64,000 bases of DNA from Tetranychus cinnabarinus (lineage: Eukaryota > Arthropoda > Arachnida > Trombidiformes > Tetranychidae), in contig WHVY01000005.1 in the NCBI GenBank assembly GCA_022266195.1, positions 7,316,001-7,380,000 of the forward strand. The letters are read 5' to 3'. Below are positions 1 to 13,900 of this stretch, piece by piece. The notes under the pieces are model-generated. The model searched no databases and had not been told where the DNA came from. It saw nothing but the letters and a program-made list of their open reading frames with translations. Within the stretch, counting starts at the first letter, position 1, and each line of letters starts with the position of its first letter. Both the position numbers and the translations under genes were made by a program.

Positions 1-1954
1 ATGGCAGAACAAACTGGAAGCAAGGAAAAGTTCATTTATTCAAATAAAATTCTGATTAAGCTTAATTGGATTAGGAAATGATTCAGATTGTTTTTGATAA
101 CAATTGGAATCGAATTGGGAAAAACTGAGTTTCCCAATATCAATGGAAATTATTCATGAAGTGAAAAGTATTTGATTGAAAAATGACCAAAGAATATGAT
201 AAATTGAGAAAAAGAATAAGAAATTTCAGAACAAATTTGCTCATGTTGCACATGGTAAAAGCCAAGACGATCAAAGTGTCGATAAACTTGTATCGTTCAT
301 TTCATGCCATTTGAATTTTGTCCATTTGTTGCCTTCTAATATTTCAATTGTCTGTTTCTGCTTTTCTTGGAGAATAATATTGAAACTGAAAAAGTTCATC
401 AATCATGAAAGAAGAGCAATGTTATCCCATATCATTTACCTATTTTATTGAGTATCGTAAATGAATCAAGGAGAAAATTATTTAATGGTAAAGTCAAAAG
501 CTATTAGCATTATTATTACATTTTATTATCATTGATATTATTATCGATGGTAAACATAATCATATATCAGGGCGATCATTAGAAATGAGGAGAAATGATA
601 AAAAATGGTTTAATAATAATATGCACATCGGAGACTTGGTTCATTGTTGTCTGATTAAGTATTTCAAGTTGCAAATAAAAACAAGTTCAATGGTGAATGA
701 ATCCTTGGAAAACTGAGAATTCCTTTGGGATTCAATATGAAACCGAAAATCATTCATAAATATAATTTTTTTTTCTTCTTTTCTTTTTTGGGATTTTTTT
801 TCTTTCTCTCTCTCTCTTTAAATATGATTGGTTGGACTTATTAGCAAAAGAAAAATGAGAGAAATGATGATCATCATGATGATCATGATGATGGGAAAAG
901 AAGAAAAGTAAATAAGCAAGATGCAGGATAGCATCATATTACTGGTGAACCATAGGAAGTGAATGTTTTGTTTCACTTCTCTTCATATCAGGTTACAGTG
1001 AAAATGATGGAGAAATATTGAGCATTTCTTTTGATATCTTTTCGTCTTGTATCATCTTAACCACATTATTTGAATAAACTCTCATTATACACCCACGAAC
1101 AGGTAAAACAACGATCAACATTATTTACCGTTCAAACAGAGTAACAATATTTTTCCGATTCCATTACATGCTAACTGTTGAGTTACAGTCTTGGAACAAT
1201 AAACGAACTTTTACCTTTTTCTTTTTCAATTGATATTAATCATTATTTGATCAACAATTATATTTTGAGTAAAGTTTGTCGGACTCTTCGAAGGACATCG
1301 ATGATGAATTGGCTTGTATTTATAAAATGACTGATAATTATTCATTCGTCGAATTGGGAGAAACTCGAATGTGCTTTTTAATAAACAGATATATGAAACT
1401 CTCTCAAAATTTTTCAGAATTATGTTACTCGTACGGAATTCCTTGTTATCTGATAAATATTCAACTCTTCATAGCTTTCAACCTTGACCAATCGTTATAA
1501 AAAGTGTTAACTTTGATTTGTCTTGGTTCCTCTAACTGGGATTCATTGACAACAAGTAGAAAAATAAAATCAAAAATGATAAGATATAATAATACAGAAA
1601 ATGTGATTTCAGGTAAACTCAGACGAAATACACAAAATTCATATCGAAAGTTGGTTTCAGTTGAAAACCCAAACAGAGATCTGAGTTACTTTGCGCATAT
1701 TTTTAAATGAAGAAACTGAACATTCTTTATCAACATTTGCAAACTTATTCTCGAAGTTATTACGAAGTTATTCATAGTTTGAACTCTATTTGTTGAGACT
1801 GGTTTTCAAAGAGCAAGAATAATGGTTTCGATTTTTTCATTGACAAAAGTCGATGACCTCGACTTGTGCAAAATGAATGACAGTTTTGGAAATGTTTTTG
1901 TTTCACTTTCGATTTTCTCTGAAAGTTAAGATTATTAATGGAATGGTAACTCAC
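1..1954. other. No gene seen; probably intron of the nephrin-like gene
   Basis: AT-rich sequence without a convincing exon. Open frames near 1276-1710 start at non-ATG codons and resemble no family I know. Because the last visible exon of the minus-strand nephrin-like gene ends in a GT donor at 1953-1954, this stretch is most simply its next intron. A GAT/ATC-rich partly palindromic stretch sits around 868-895 and a pyrimidine tract around 770-820. Confidence 0.5.
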
Positions 1955-4900
1955 AAATTATGTTGACTTGATGATTCGCTGAGATGCTCTTCTTTTGTGG
2001 TAATCCTTCAACTTTACATGTAAAGGTGACACTTGGTATTCGCTGTGAAATGGTGTAACTTAAAGTTGACTTTATAATCCAACCATTTGATCCATCATTT
2101 TGAGTCTCAATGGTCGTTGCTGAAGTAACATTGTTATCCACAAGCCATGTAAGTAAAGGCGGCGGATTCCCTGGACGAGTTGTACACTTGAGGTCAATTG
2201 TTTTGTAAAGACGAGTTTCACTTGGTCCATTTATTATCACTTTAGAAGGTAAAACTGTAGAAATGAAACAAATTAATTTTCATTCTTCATTCAACTTTCA
2301 ACATTCATTTGATAAACGAATTTTACTTTTCCAATTCTTCGACATTTACAAATGCTTCTACTCAAATAACGACAAAGAGCAATCGAGAAGAAGAAGGTTA
2401 AACTCAAATTCTGTATCATGAAGCGAAAACTATTACCAAAAAGGTAAAATCAGATTAGTTAATGTGGAACCTTTGATCATTTGATTGATTCTTTTTGCAT
2501 CTTTTGGTCCAAGTTCATTTTTCAAATGGATAAATTGCATTATCCAATAAAATTTGTATTAATCTTTATTTTACGCATTTTAATCATTCAATTACATTTC
2601 GGTTAACATTGCATCGATTGAATAGTTATTGATAGTTCTAATGAGATAAACATGGAAGGAAAAAGCTATTAAGTGTTGAGAGAATCGCAAATGAAAGTTA
2701 AACGCATTGATATTGTCAAGTTGCATACAAAAGGCTTAAACAAGGTTATTGATGTAACATTTATCAGTGGCTTTTAGGTTCTCTTAACCATCGGTCAATG
2801 TTATTCATGGTTCACCAATTTCAAGATATTCAGATTAATTTTGTTGTTGCTATTAATTTCGTCTTTCGTTGCAACAAGAATCTTGCATGATTTGACAAAT
2901 TATTGGCATTTAATGAGAAACTGAACAAGGTGAAGGTTGCTCAGAGTATGATGGAGGACGACTGAAGCAAGGTAACAACCAAAGAACAGGGAAAGAAAAG
3001 AAATGGAACAAGGAATGAGGGCGGAAAGAAAGAATAGAAAGAGAAAAGAAAAAAGTTGTGATAGAATTTTTTCTCTCCTTTCGTTGAATAAAGATACACT
3101 ATTCATCAGGATGAAGCTGAAAATCATTGAGACTCCTTTGGGAAGGCGATTAATCTGAGTGAAGAATCTACATAAGCAAGTAAAGGCAATTTACTTTTGA
3201 TGTGAAAGGAAAGGGATGAGAAGTAAAAAAAGAAAAGCAGAAAAAGAGGAAAAAACGACGATGTTGAGATGGTGATGAAGAAACGAATGTTGAGTAAATT
3301 CCAAGTTGGATTGTAAACGATTGATTGTATAAACAGTGATAGAGGATTCAAGGGTTTCTTCATGGGATTGTGTGTGGTAAAGAGTTGAGGATGAAAAGGG
3401 ATAAGATGGTAATAATGATGAAAAGAAGGAATGAAAAAGGAAATGGAAAAAGGAAAAGCATTGGATTGAAGGAGAGACAAGCTAATTCATTATCAAGAAT
3501 CAAGATGAACCAGAAGTTTTTAGATTGCCTTTTTGTGTTGCCTTTTGAATCAACAAATTTGTGGCCAACAGAGTTTAATTTGGTTAGAATGAATAAACGT
3601 GAAAATTTTCATGGTAAAAGTCTGAAGATGATGAAGGGCTTAATAACCAACAAGGTGTAATTTGATTAATTTAATGAAGGCGCATCAAGTGCATCTCTGT
3701 TGGAATAGAAAGAAATTCATGCTGATTTCAGAATAATTTATGAGTCCAGTTTTGTCCATAAGGTGACCAAGCTTTTGAGAAAAGTTAAAGTCTATTTTAA
3801 TGGATTATGAAACTTGACCAATTGAATGACTTTCAAATGCTAATGTGAATCGAAACGTGAGTAACTGCAACTTGAAACATTTGTTTATTGGCACTGAATC
3901 CAATTTGGGACTTCTCTCTATAAGATAATATTTGAATATTTATTTCGCTTTCAATTCTATTGAGTTTTCTGAATATCTTGTCTTGTTCATAAATTTAAAA
4001 TGGCTATCAAGTGATCAAATGAAATGTTCAAACTGTGAATGCTTTTTTGGTGAAACTTACTTTTGTACATTTTATTAAACTATGAAAACATTTGAATAAG
4101 AATAGTTTATCATTTGCTTTTCACTGTTTACTTGTTGTCAATGGTCAGTGGTCAAAATGGAAAAGAAGAGCGAATAACTTGCATATCGAAATTGGTTAAA
4201 TGTTCTTTCATCTTCTAAGCTAATGCACATATTTATGATATTAAATTCCATGCTTTTCACCATTAGCTCAAATATTCTATTATTAGATGACATTTGTTTG
4301 CTTTTATTTCAAATAACTTCTTCTTTTACTGATGACTTGTAACATCATGAGTCAACACCAACGTCTTTTAAGGAAATAAAGGTTTACAGTTCATCAAAAA
4401 ATATGCTCTTTTCAGATGAAAAGCAGGAGGATTCCTCAAAAATCACGTTCTTATGCATTTAAAGCTAAATTGAGAACTGACTTTAGCGATTGAATGGTTG
4501 ACCAGAAAAAGCCATTTTCTTGTAAAACTCAATTACTTTAAGGATTTAGCGATCGAAGTTTCTCTTTTCTTTGTAACGTGAAAGCCGGTTCACTGTAAAT
4601 GATGATAGAAGTTAGAATGTACGACTTAATGTTGACATTAGGTTTGGATGGATGGTGGGACACACAATGAACGTTTAGCTGATTCGATGAAGTTTTTAGT
4701 TCTCCAATTCTGAATGTTCTACTTTATTCAATAAGTTTGGAGTTTATTTCTTGTTAGTTTGCATAAAGTGGAAATGAATCTACTGTTTAGTCTCAATGCA
4801 ATTAGATAATCATCTATTCCGTTCTCGGTAAATGAATTGATGATTGATTACCAATGAATATGAGGCGACTTTAGAATGTTGATCAAAATTCAAAAGGCAT

Positions 4901-7900
4901 TGATTCGAAATGACAAGTTTACCTTGAAAATGGAGAAAAGAAGGAAAACCAATGAATCATGATTTTGTGGGAAACTTCATTTTACTTTGAAGATGAGGAA
5001 AAGTAGAGCAAGAATCAACATTTTGACTGAGAATAATTCAATAGGAAATGGATGAAGAAGCTTCAATAAAAGAGAGAAAACATGGAGAACATGATGGAAA
5101 TGGATAAGAATTGATGAATGGGGAAAAATGATTGAAATAAAAGTAGATTAATTTCCATTGAGGATGAAATGAATCTGATTAAAGTTGTCGATGATGAAGC
5201 AAAAAGAATGATAAAGGTTAATGAGAGGTCTGAATATTCATTTCAAGATCACCAAGTGTCACTCATTAGCTGACACTTTACGAATAGTTTGTACTAATTT
5301 GTCTCAATTTAGAGAATCTATTTGAAAGATAATCTTGAATGGATTTGCAATTAAATTGTGATTCCATTCCAAACATGGTTAATCATTTGATGAAAGATTA
5401 GATGAGAAAAAGATGTTTACACTTTACACTTGGATCGTTGGAAGAAAGTGATGAATGAGATTCTGATGAGAGGAATGGGTTAAACAAGGAATAGTTTACA
5501 AATTAGCCGAGTTGATCAACGAAGCAAAAATAATTGAAATTGAGAATCAATAGCAACAATGAAGTTGCAATATTGTAAGAATCTCGAGTTTCTCTGGCCA
5601 TTTCATTATATATTTCGTTGAACAACTGAATAAACTGTTTGTTTGTTTAGTCTTGAAACTTTCCTCTTCTCTTCTCAACTCTTTAAACTCAATTTTTCAA
5701 AATAGCTTTGCCATGTTAACGAAATTGATTCAGCAACTGACGGATTCTTTCTTAATGGATAACTGATAATTATAATGGTGAGTACAAGTGAAAAGTTCAA
5801 TTGACAGTCGCTGATTGAAGTGAAATAGCATTTTGAAATGTGCTGAATCAGTCTCCAGTCTTGCAATCGAACACTAATCTTAATGGAAAAATTGGTTTAA
5901 CCAGAAGCTACTCTATCTTCCTTCATTATCCTCAGTCTCGTCTCTTTCCTTTCAAGCTAATTGAATAAAATTTATTCTGAAACAAACTATCGACTTTATT
6001 TAGAATTAATAAGCGGAAAATTTGTCTCCATCAAAGTGACAATCGATAGGCAATTGATTATTGATTTTAGTTCGAGTAACAAATTGTTGTCTTTTTAGCT
6101 TCAATGACTTCTCATTTGTTTAAATCGTTTGTTGACTCATGAAAAGCAAACTTTTCGTTTTTCAATAAATACTCGTAAAGCTTTTACATTTACTGGGTCC
6201 TGATTCATTATTCACCATTCATCCTAGGCTCTTCTGAGTGATCGTTTTCCAAAATAATCCTAACACCCGATTCACCATTATCCTCTTTTACTCTAACCTC
6301 AGACTTTAAGCTCACCTTCACGTGTATGTCAACTCACGGAGGAAGTGCAATCGCTTGGAATAAAAAGTCAATCTATTCATTGTAGAGCAATTAAGTTTTA
6401 TGAGCATTTTATTCGCTTAAAATCTTTGGGGTTGCAAATGAACATGGAAGCCAACTAGAAAAAAGTATCAAAATCAATGTTTCTGCATGTTATTGTAATA
6501 TAATAGTATGGTAATGAGTATACAGAACAAGTGAATAAACAAAAAGGCTGTTCGAATGAGCATATATCAACGATCTATGTATACTGTTCGACATTAAATT
6601 GCGTTTTTCGAACCTTCTCTACGATCAATCGATCAACTCAAAAGAGAGCGAATTCTATTGTTGGTTAGTAATCCGACTGATGGCACAATAATCGTTGCAA
6701 TTGTTACGGAGTGATTGGAATACTTGAACCCATGAGCTCAGAGCTCAAGGCTGGCATTTTGCACTGTTGCACTCTATTCTTTCGAACCTTTCTTCTTGCA
6801 TTTTCTTTTTCGAGTTTACTTGAAATATTCTGATTTTTGTTTTTTAATTGTTCCAAATTAACTTGGAACTGTGATCTTTATCGAAATGTAAATTAGAGTC
6901 AATAAAAGTCACTTAATTCAAGTTTAACCCTTTTCTGTATTGCACTTGAAGAAAATAGAATGCAAATTTCTGGTCATTTAATTGTGAATATAATTTGTGA
7001 ATGGTAAAGATTAATGCATTTATCAAATGATTTTCAATGAATAAAGTTGTTTCTCGAGTTTTCAACTCACAGTAAACATTTAATTTAATTGAAGCTTCAA
7101 GAGGTTTACTGGTTAAATTGCTTGTTACTGAGCATTTGAAAACACTTTGATTATCATCAATTGAAGGTATAAAAGAATAGCTGTTGATCACATCATTACG
7201 CGAATTGACATTAAAACTCTTATCCAGTTCAAGGCCATTTCGAAACCAATAAACCTTTGGATGTGGATAACCTCCTTTGGAAGTACAGGTAAGAGTCACT
7301 GTTTCACCCAATATCACTGAATTTTCCTCTGAATAACCTTCAATTATCGGTGGTCCAGGTTCATTGAAAATGTTTATCATGGAAGAGGCACGAAGAGGTT
7401 TACTCAAACCTGCATGTTCGATTTCACATGAATAAATTCCTTCACTTTTGGGATACAAAATGATTGAACTTTCCGTCGTGAAAAGTGTATATCGATTGTT
7501 GACAATCGATTTATTGTGATGAGTCCGTGATGCTTCTGTAAAGGGATGAGAATAATGTTAATAGAAATGGAAAAACAGAGAAAATTCGTTAATCATGTTC
7601 ATGGTTTCAGTTTGGGATGTGATTTGTTTTACACTCAACTTCCGTTTCTTTCTGGTAATCATTTGGTGATCCAAACTATTGATTATTTCCGTTTTATCAA
7701 ACAATTTTCAAACTTTACTTTTCCAAACTTTTTCAACACTTTTCTTCGATAATCATTGCTTTTCCAAAATTTCACTTTTCTTTTCCACCTTGATTCAGGC
7801 AAGTTAGAGAATCATTTTACCAATGAGTAACGATTAATCTGAACTGAAGAATGGAAACAAAGAACTTTTTTTACAGAATTTCAACTTCTTGAAATAAAAG

Positions 7901-10900
7901 TCATGTAATGAACTTCTGCAACTAATTAATGGATTGATGATTCATAGAGGTTCCATTCTTTTAAAGCGAGAAAAAAAAAGTTTTCAATTAATTTCATTGT
8001 TGTCTAAACAGGGAAGAAAGTTGGCTCGAAAAAGTCATCAAACTGAGAAAACGATAATCGTTGTAACAAAAGAGTTTGCAAGAAAAGATTGAAAAGAAAA
8101 CTGTAAAGTTTCGAAAAAATGTTCAATGTTGATGGAACAATTAAAATAAATATTTCTCTGCAAGAGAAATGAACATTTACTTTAAACTTGGAATATTGAT
8201 GGTGAACTTGGATTGAATAATGGTGATGATGCTCATAATCAAGACAAAGTGTTCATTGTGTTGAACCAACCTTATAATAATAATAGTTACGATAATTGTC
8301 AAATATTTCCTGTCAAGTTTACTTTGCTTAATCGATTGAGGCAAGCATCAATCCATGTTTCACCAATCATTCCAAAGGCTTTTACTTTCCTCTTTTATTG
8401 ATCGCCTTTTTTACACTTTATCTTCTTCTTCTCCTCATCTTCCCTGACTTCATCCTCAACTCCCTTCCCTGACTCCAATCCCCTTTGATGCGACTCGTAA
8501 TTACGCCTCAAGAGGCTTCACTTACGGCTTGTGAGTGGTAAATAAAAAAACGATTTACATGGATTAACTTTGATTGGTCACAATTGGGGATTTTATTTAT
8601 ACAATAATGATAATACAATAAAAGTTGTTATTAGTGATTATTATTGAAACTTGCTTTCGTCTTTCATTGAAAAAACGTTTTTCACCTTTTCTCTTCATTT
8701 ACTTTTCAATGTTGGTGCAACAACAAATCAATTGTTTTCATCTTTTCCTTGGCTTATCCTCACTCTCATTATTGCACTTGTTTAAAAAGTTATCTTGAAC
8801 TTTACTCTCTAATCACAATGATGAAGTTAATTCTGTTAGTGATGATGAAGCTTATTATTACTATCATTATTATATTTTAGGAAACAGTAGGGATGCTTGG
8901 ATGAAGATGAACCAGAAGAAGGAGAAAAGATTAGTTAAGAAATGTAAGATGTAATTTGGAAGGGAAGAGAAGAGAGAAAAAAAATGTGCGATAAACTTGA
9001 ACCATTATGAGTGAAATGATATTTTACTTTTTTTTCTGGTTTTTATTTAGTTCTGTGCACCTTTAAACGATTCAACTGCTCGACTTGACATTATCTTGAT
9101 ATTATTAAAGATATAAATATATACTTTTGTCTCTTTCAATATTACCCAATGGACAGTTGGAAGACTCATGATAATGATGAATATTACTTGAAACCCTCTG
9201 GGAGTGAAAATGATGCAACACAATGAAGCGAAGAATAGGGAAAAGAATAAAAAACGCAATTTCACTTAGTTCTTAGTTCGAAGTCTAAGTTAAACAAAGT
9301 GACACATTCAATTGAAATTTAACCTCTAATAATGATTATCTTGATTGACTGTAAAAATAATAACGCAATGAGCTTATGTTACATTAACCATTGGGAGTGA
9401 GTCCAAATGATAAAAGGCAAACAAAAGAAGGAGAAAAAAACTAAGAATTTAGCAGTTGATAGAAAAAAACGAAATTCCCTGGGAATGGATAAACTGGTAT
9501 AAAGAAGATAATATAAGCTGGGAGTGAACATTGTTAATCATTTATATCTTGAAGAGAAGAGAAGAGAAAAATATTATCATATCATTCGAATGATATTTAT
9601 CATTTATGTTAAGATTGGTGACTGGATGCTGTGAATAACCGGAAGGCCTGAAGGATGAAAGAAGGCAAAAGTTTCGAAACAAGAGAAGTCGAAAAATCTT
9701 TGGTTTCACAAATTTTCTTATCCATCATCTTCTTCCATCTTCATCTTGTTCATCTTCTCTTACTTTTTTTCCTTCTTCTTCTCTTTTCGCTCCATTTACT
9801 TTTTGTCATATTTTCTCCTCAATTTTCCCCTTTCCACTTGCATTCCAAGTTTGCCTCTGAAAGTCATTAAGATTAGCACAGAATAATGATAATGATAAAA
9901 AAAGCAAAGTCCCAAGTAGCCTCAACTCTCAAAGGATCAACTATCAAAATATCAGTTAATATTATGAATAGTAAATTTGCCAGTTTCTTTCATATTTTTA
10001 TCTAATAATGAATCATTTTATTTTCATGAATTCATCATAATAACATTGTTAGATAATGATCATCATCAAGTTATTATCAACTTTACAGAGATTTACTTTG
10101 CATAATATTAATGATGATGATGTTGCTCTTTGCGCACACTTTCATAATTAGTTTAGCTTGAGATGAACTCTAATGGTTTAAGAATGCAAGTTTACCCAAC
10201 ACACATTTTTATCGCTTCTTTTCATCATTCCTTTCATCATTCCTTTCACCATCTTTTGTCTTTCCGGTGAAAACATGAGCAACGTCAATTGCACCAAATG
10301 AAAAAAGAGCAAATTTATCATTGGAAAGACAAAGATAACGATCATTTGGCAGTTCATTCGGCTTCTTTCCAATTGAACAATCAATTAGCAAATTCATTGA
10401 TTCATAGCAATAGTTGATCAACTGCCAAAACTGAAAACTTTGCTATTATCTTGCAAATTCAATTCTAATCATCAATTACATTATTGGCCATTAAAAAGGT
10501 AAAGTTACATTTCCTTCAATGATTCAAATGAAATATTGAATCAAAAGAGATTTTTTTGTTGGAAGAAGAAAAGAATTGCCTTTTTTTTCTTTTCTTCTAA
10601 AACTTTGCTATTCTACTTTTCTCAATCATTTTAACCTTTTCTCGAGCAACTTATTTCTTCTTGTGAACAAATTTTGCATGTAAGTTACAAAATGCATAAA
10701 AATAGTGAACTCAAAGCAATCAAACAGTTTTTTTTCTCTTTTCTCTTTATTTTCATCTTTTCTTTCTTTTTTACTGAATTTCGGAGGGAACAGGGTAAAA
10801 AGAGGATGAAAATCCAATTGATATACATGATGAAAATGGTATATATTCAGATAGATCAGACGAGTTTTTCTTTTACGAAGAATGATGAAGAACAATTGGA

Positions 10901-13900
10901 AACTCTCTTTTGCTTTTATATTTTGAATGAGATACAATTTCATCTTCTTCTTTATAATACACTTTTTCAACATAAAACTCTTCTTGTTTTGTTGTTTGTT
11001 ACTGTTGTTGTTGATGCTCATTCTTGTTAAACTTGAACCAATAAACATTTGAAAAGTACATTGAAAATTGTGATTAGATTGAGAAGGTCATTTCAATATT
11101 ACAATATGCAGTTAAACTTGATCAGGTAAGTATAAAGGTTAGTAGAGTTGAATCGTGTCAATGGGTAAAAGGGATTTCAATCGTTAAGAGCAGAGTAAAT
11201 CTGAAGCATTTATCTCAGGAGAAGTTTTCAGTCAAATTCAATTTAACTTTCAAGGTAAATTCAGTTTTCAATTAGACTGCAATCAGTTGATTCCAAATTA
11301 TCTCTACCTTTTCATTCCTTTATAACAGTTTGTTATTCAATGAATTTGAATTGCCATTGAATGCTGAAATTGTTTATTGATGGAAGTTGATTGATAAATG
11401 ATGATTAAAGTGAACCGAAAGCGATTGTTTTTGACTTTAATAACAATTTTTTTCCAGTTTCACATCGCTTCCAATTGTAAAACAAAGACATTTGATTTGG
11501 AAAACATTTTCCTTTCTCTTCTTTTCTCTTGACCTTTCAACTTGACTTGCTTGTTAAAGAGTTTCTACTGTTTCAAGTTTAAAAGGAAAATCTCCTGTAT
11601 CATGATTCGTCATGGACAAGAAGGAATATCTTTTTTCGCTCAAAGAATTGTCAATGAAATATTTTCTCCACTCACTGGGAGTGAATAAGAGGAAGGATAA
11701 AGGCAACTAGAATTGAGCTTCAACACTTTGACATTGATGGTACATAATCAATGAGTGTTTGTGATCATATTGAATCTCTTCTTTGGTTTGGTCTTTTCCC
11801 TTCAAAGTTGATTCTTTTTTTTGTCAATTTATCTTTTCTTCTGTTTTCCCTGCTTCACTTGTCTGTCTAATCAAATTGTTTTTCCTCTTCCTTGAAGAAG
11901 ACACAGAGAAGAAGGTAAAGAGTGAAATAGTTATCATTGATAAACGGTGAAAGAGGAACAATGTCAAGGTGATGTTAATGTGCTATTAACACGAATCAAA
12001 CCTCATTTAATTCATTTAATTTCAATGGAATATATCAAAACTCTGTGATTACATGGATGATTAAAAGTGAATGGATAAGGCGACATATTTTGTCTTCTGT
12101 GTGCTTCGCCTTTACCAATAATCTGCTTTTGTGCTTGATAAAGCAAACAGATAAATACATTAGACTAACACTTGCGAGGCTTAGAGGTTGATGATAATAT
12201 GATAACAAAGGACGATATGATTGTCTGTAGCAAATCTGTGGAGGAACCATTTAGAGGGGGAAACAATATCGGATAAACCATTAAAAGCAAAAGTGATACT
12301 CTTCATTGGAAGACAATCAGTTTCATCGATTGGCTGCGCCTTCATATGCTCCTGACTCTAACCATGTACAGCAAGTGAGTTGTGACAAAAAAGAGGGTGA
12401 AAAAATGGGTTGAGATGAGAAAAAATTGATAGATAAAAAGTCACTTTGACTGTCTTTTTACAGCTCACTCGCCTTCTACCTCTGACTTTTTTTCACTCCC
12501 AGTTATTCCACTGAGATAATAATATTGTGCAAGGATTTGAAAGAAAGATCAGGGAAAGGTTGAGTGACATGCATGTTAGTCTAAGTAAGAGTAAGAAAAG
12601 CATCGAAGGGGAAGGAAAAGATGAGAAAAAAGATGAGAGAAAAAAAGATGAAGATGAAGCAGAAAAGTTGAACAGTGAATATCAGAATTATTGAGAAGAA
12701 GAACAAGAAAAAGAAATTGAATGAAGATGAGAAGCATGTGAATGTTTTCTTTTGGACCTTTTCTGGTTTCAAGATGGGAAAATGTTTCAGGTCATTTAGG
12801 GTCATATGTTAACTATAAAGTCCCAGAGGTAAGAGTGTAGAGAGACACAGGAAGAGGATAATGGATAAAGGTGATGAGAAAATGTTGTTGGTGGTTGATG
12901 GCAATAGGCGTAACATGGAAGGCAGAGAAAAGGGAAAAAAAGTTGACTTCATTTAAGGTTACATCGAGCTTTTTGCTGTTCCTTCTCTTCTTGTTTGTTT
13001 GTCTGATTAGACTTTAGTGTTTGCATCAAGGGAATGGGTGAAGAGGCGAAAAAAAAGAAACCAAATATAATCATAATAATCATTGAATGACAGAGAATGC
13101 AATAACAATATTAATAATAATGATAATATTAAAAGTGAGAGTGTAAATGCAGACAAAAAAAGGTGAATTCAGTTATGATTCTGAAGGAAAAAGCAAAAAG
13201 GTCTTTGTTGGTTTTATTGCATAAACAGTGATATTGGAAGGGAAAAGATGAGGAAAAAGAATCAGAGTGTAATGTCGGTGAAAGAATAGAATGGGAAAAG
13301 ATGAAGATGGAAAGAAGATGAGAGGAAAATGGATGATCAGATGAAGAGCTTTGTGAAGATGATGAGCAAAAAGATGATTGTTTTTGTTTACGAGTTTGAC
13401 TCGAGATAAACAGAAGAAATGAACATAAAGAATCTCACTTTTTCCATATTCACGGTTGTTCATCTTGAAAGGCAATGAAAAATATGAACAATCAAAATGG
13501 TTAAATATTATCATAGATCACATCACTTTTATATCTCGATATTTCATCTATATTTTTTCATTCATTCATTATTCTTCATCTTTAATCATTTCTCAAAGAA
13601 AATTTTCTTTTTTTTCAAACAATTGAATTTCAGGGTTTATCTCATTGACGATGACGATCAAAGTGATGAACATTTCGATGTTGGCAAGACAAACCTTCTT
13701 CTCGCTTCGTTCACTCAGTAAAAGCTAAATCGGAAAATTGTGAAGAGGGAAAACGAAGAAATGTAAACGTTGAAAGAAAGGCTCATCTGAGGACAACAAA
13801 AGGATGAGGGATAAGAAAAGGCAAGATGATGGTTAAACAACACAAGAATAAAAGTAAAACAGTAAACATTATAAAAGGGCAAAAAGCAGATCCTTTTGTT

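Noticed and set aside
3124..3660. 118-codon minus frame and 96-codon plus frame
   Set aside because: Purine-rich intron sequence; composition explains both frames.
10626..11048. Overlapping 140- and 118-codon frames on both strands
   Set aside because: Low-complexity T/C-rich intron sequence; no motif, and they lie inside intron 3 of the receptor gene.
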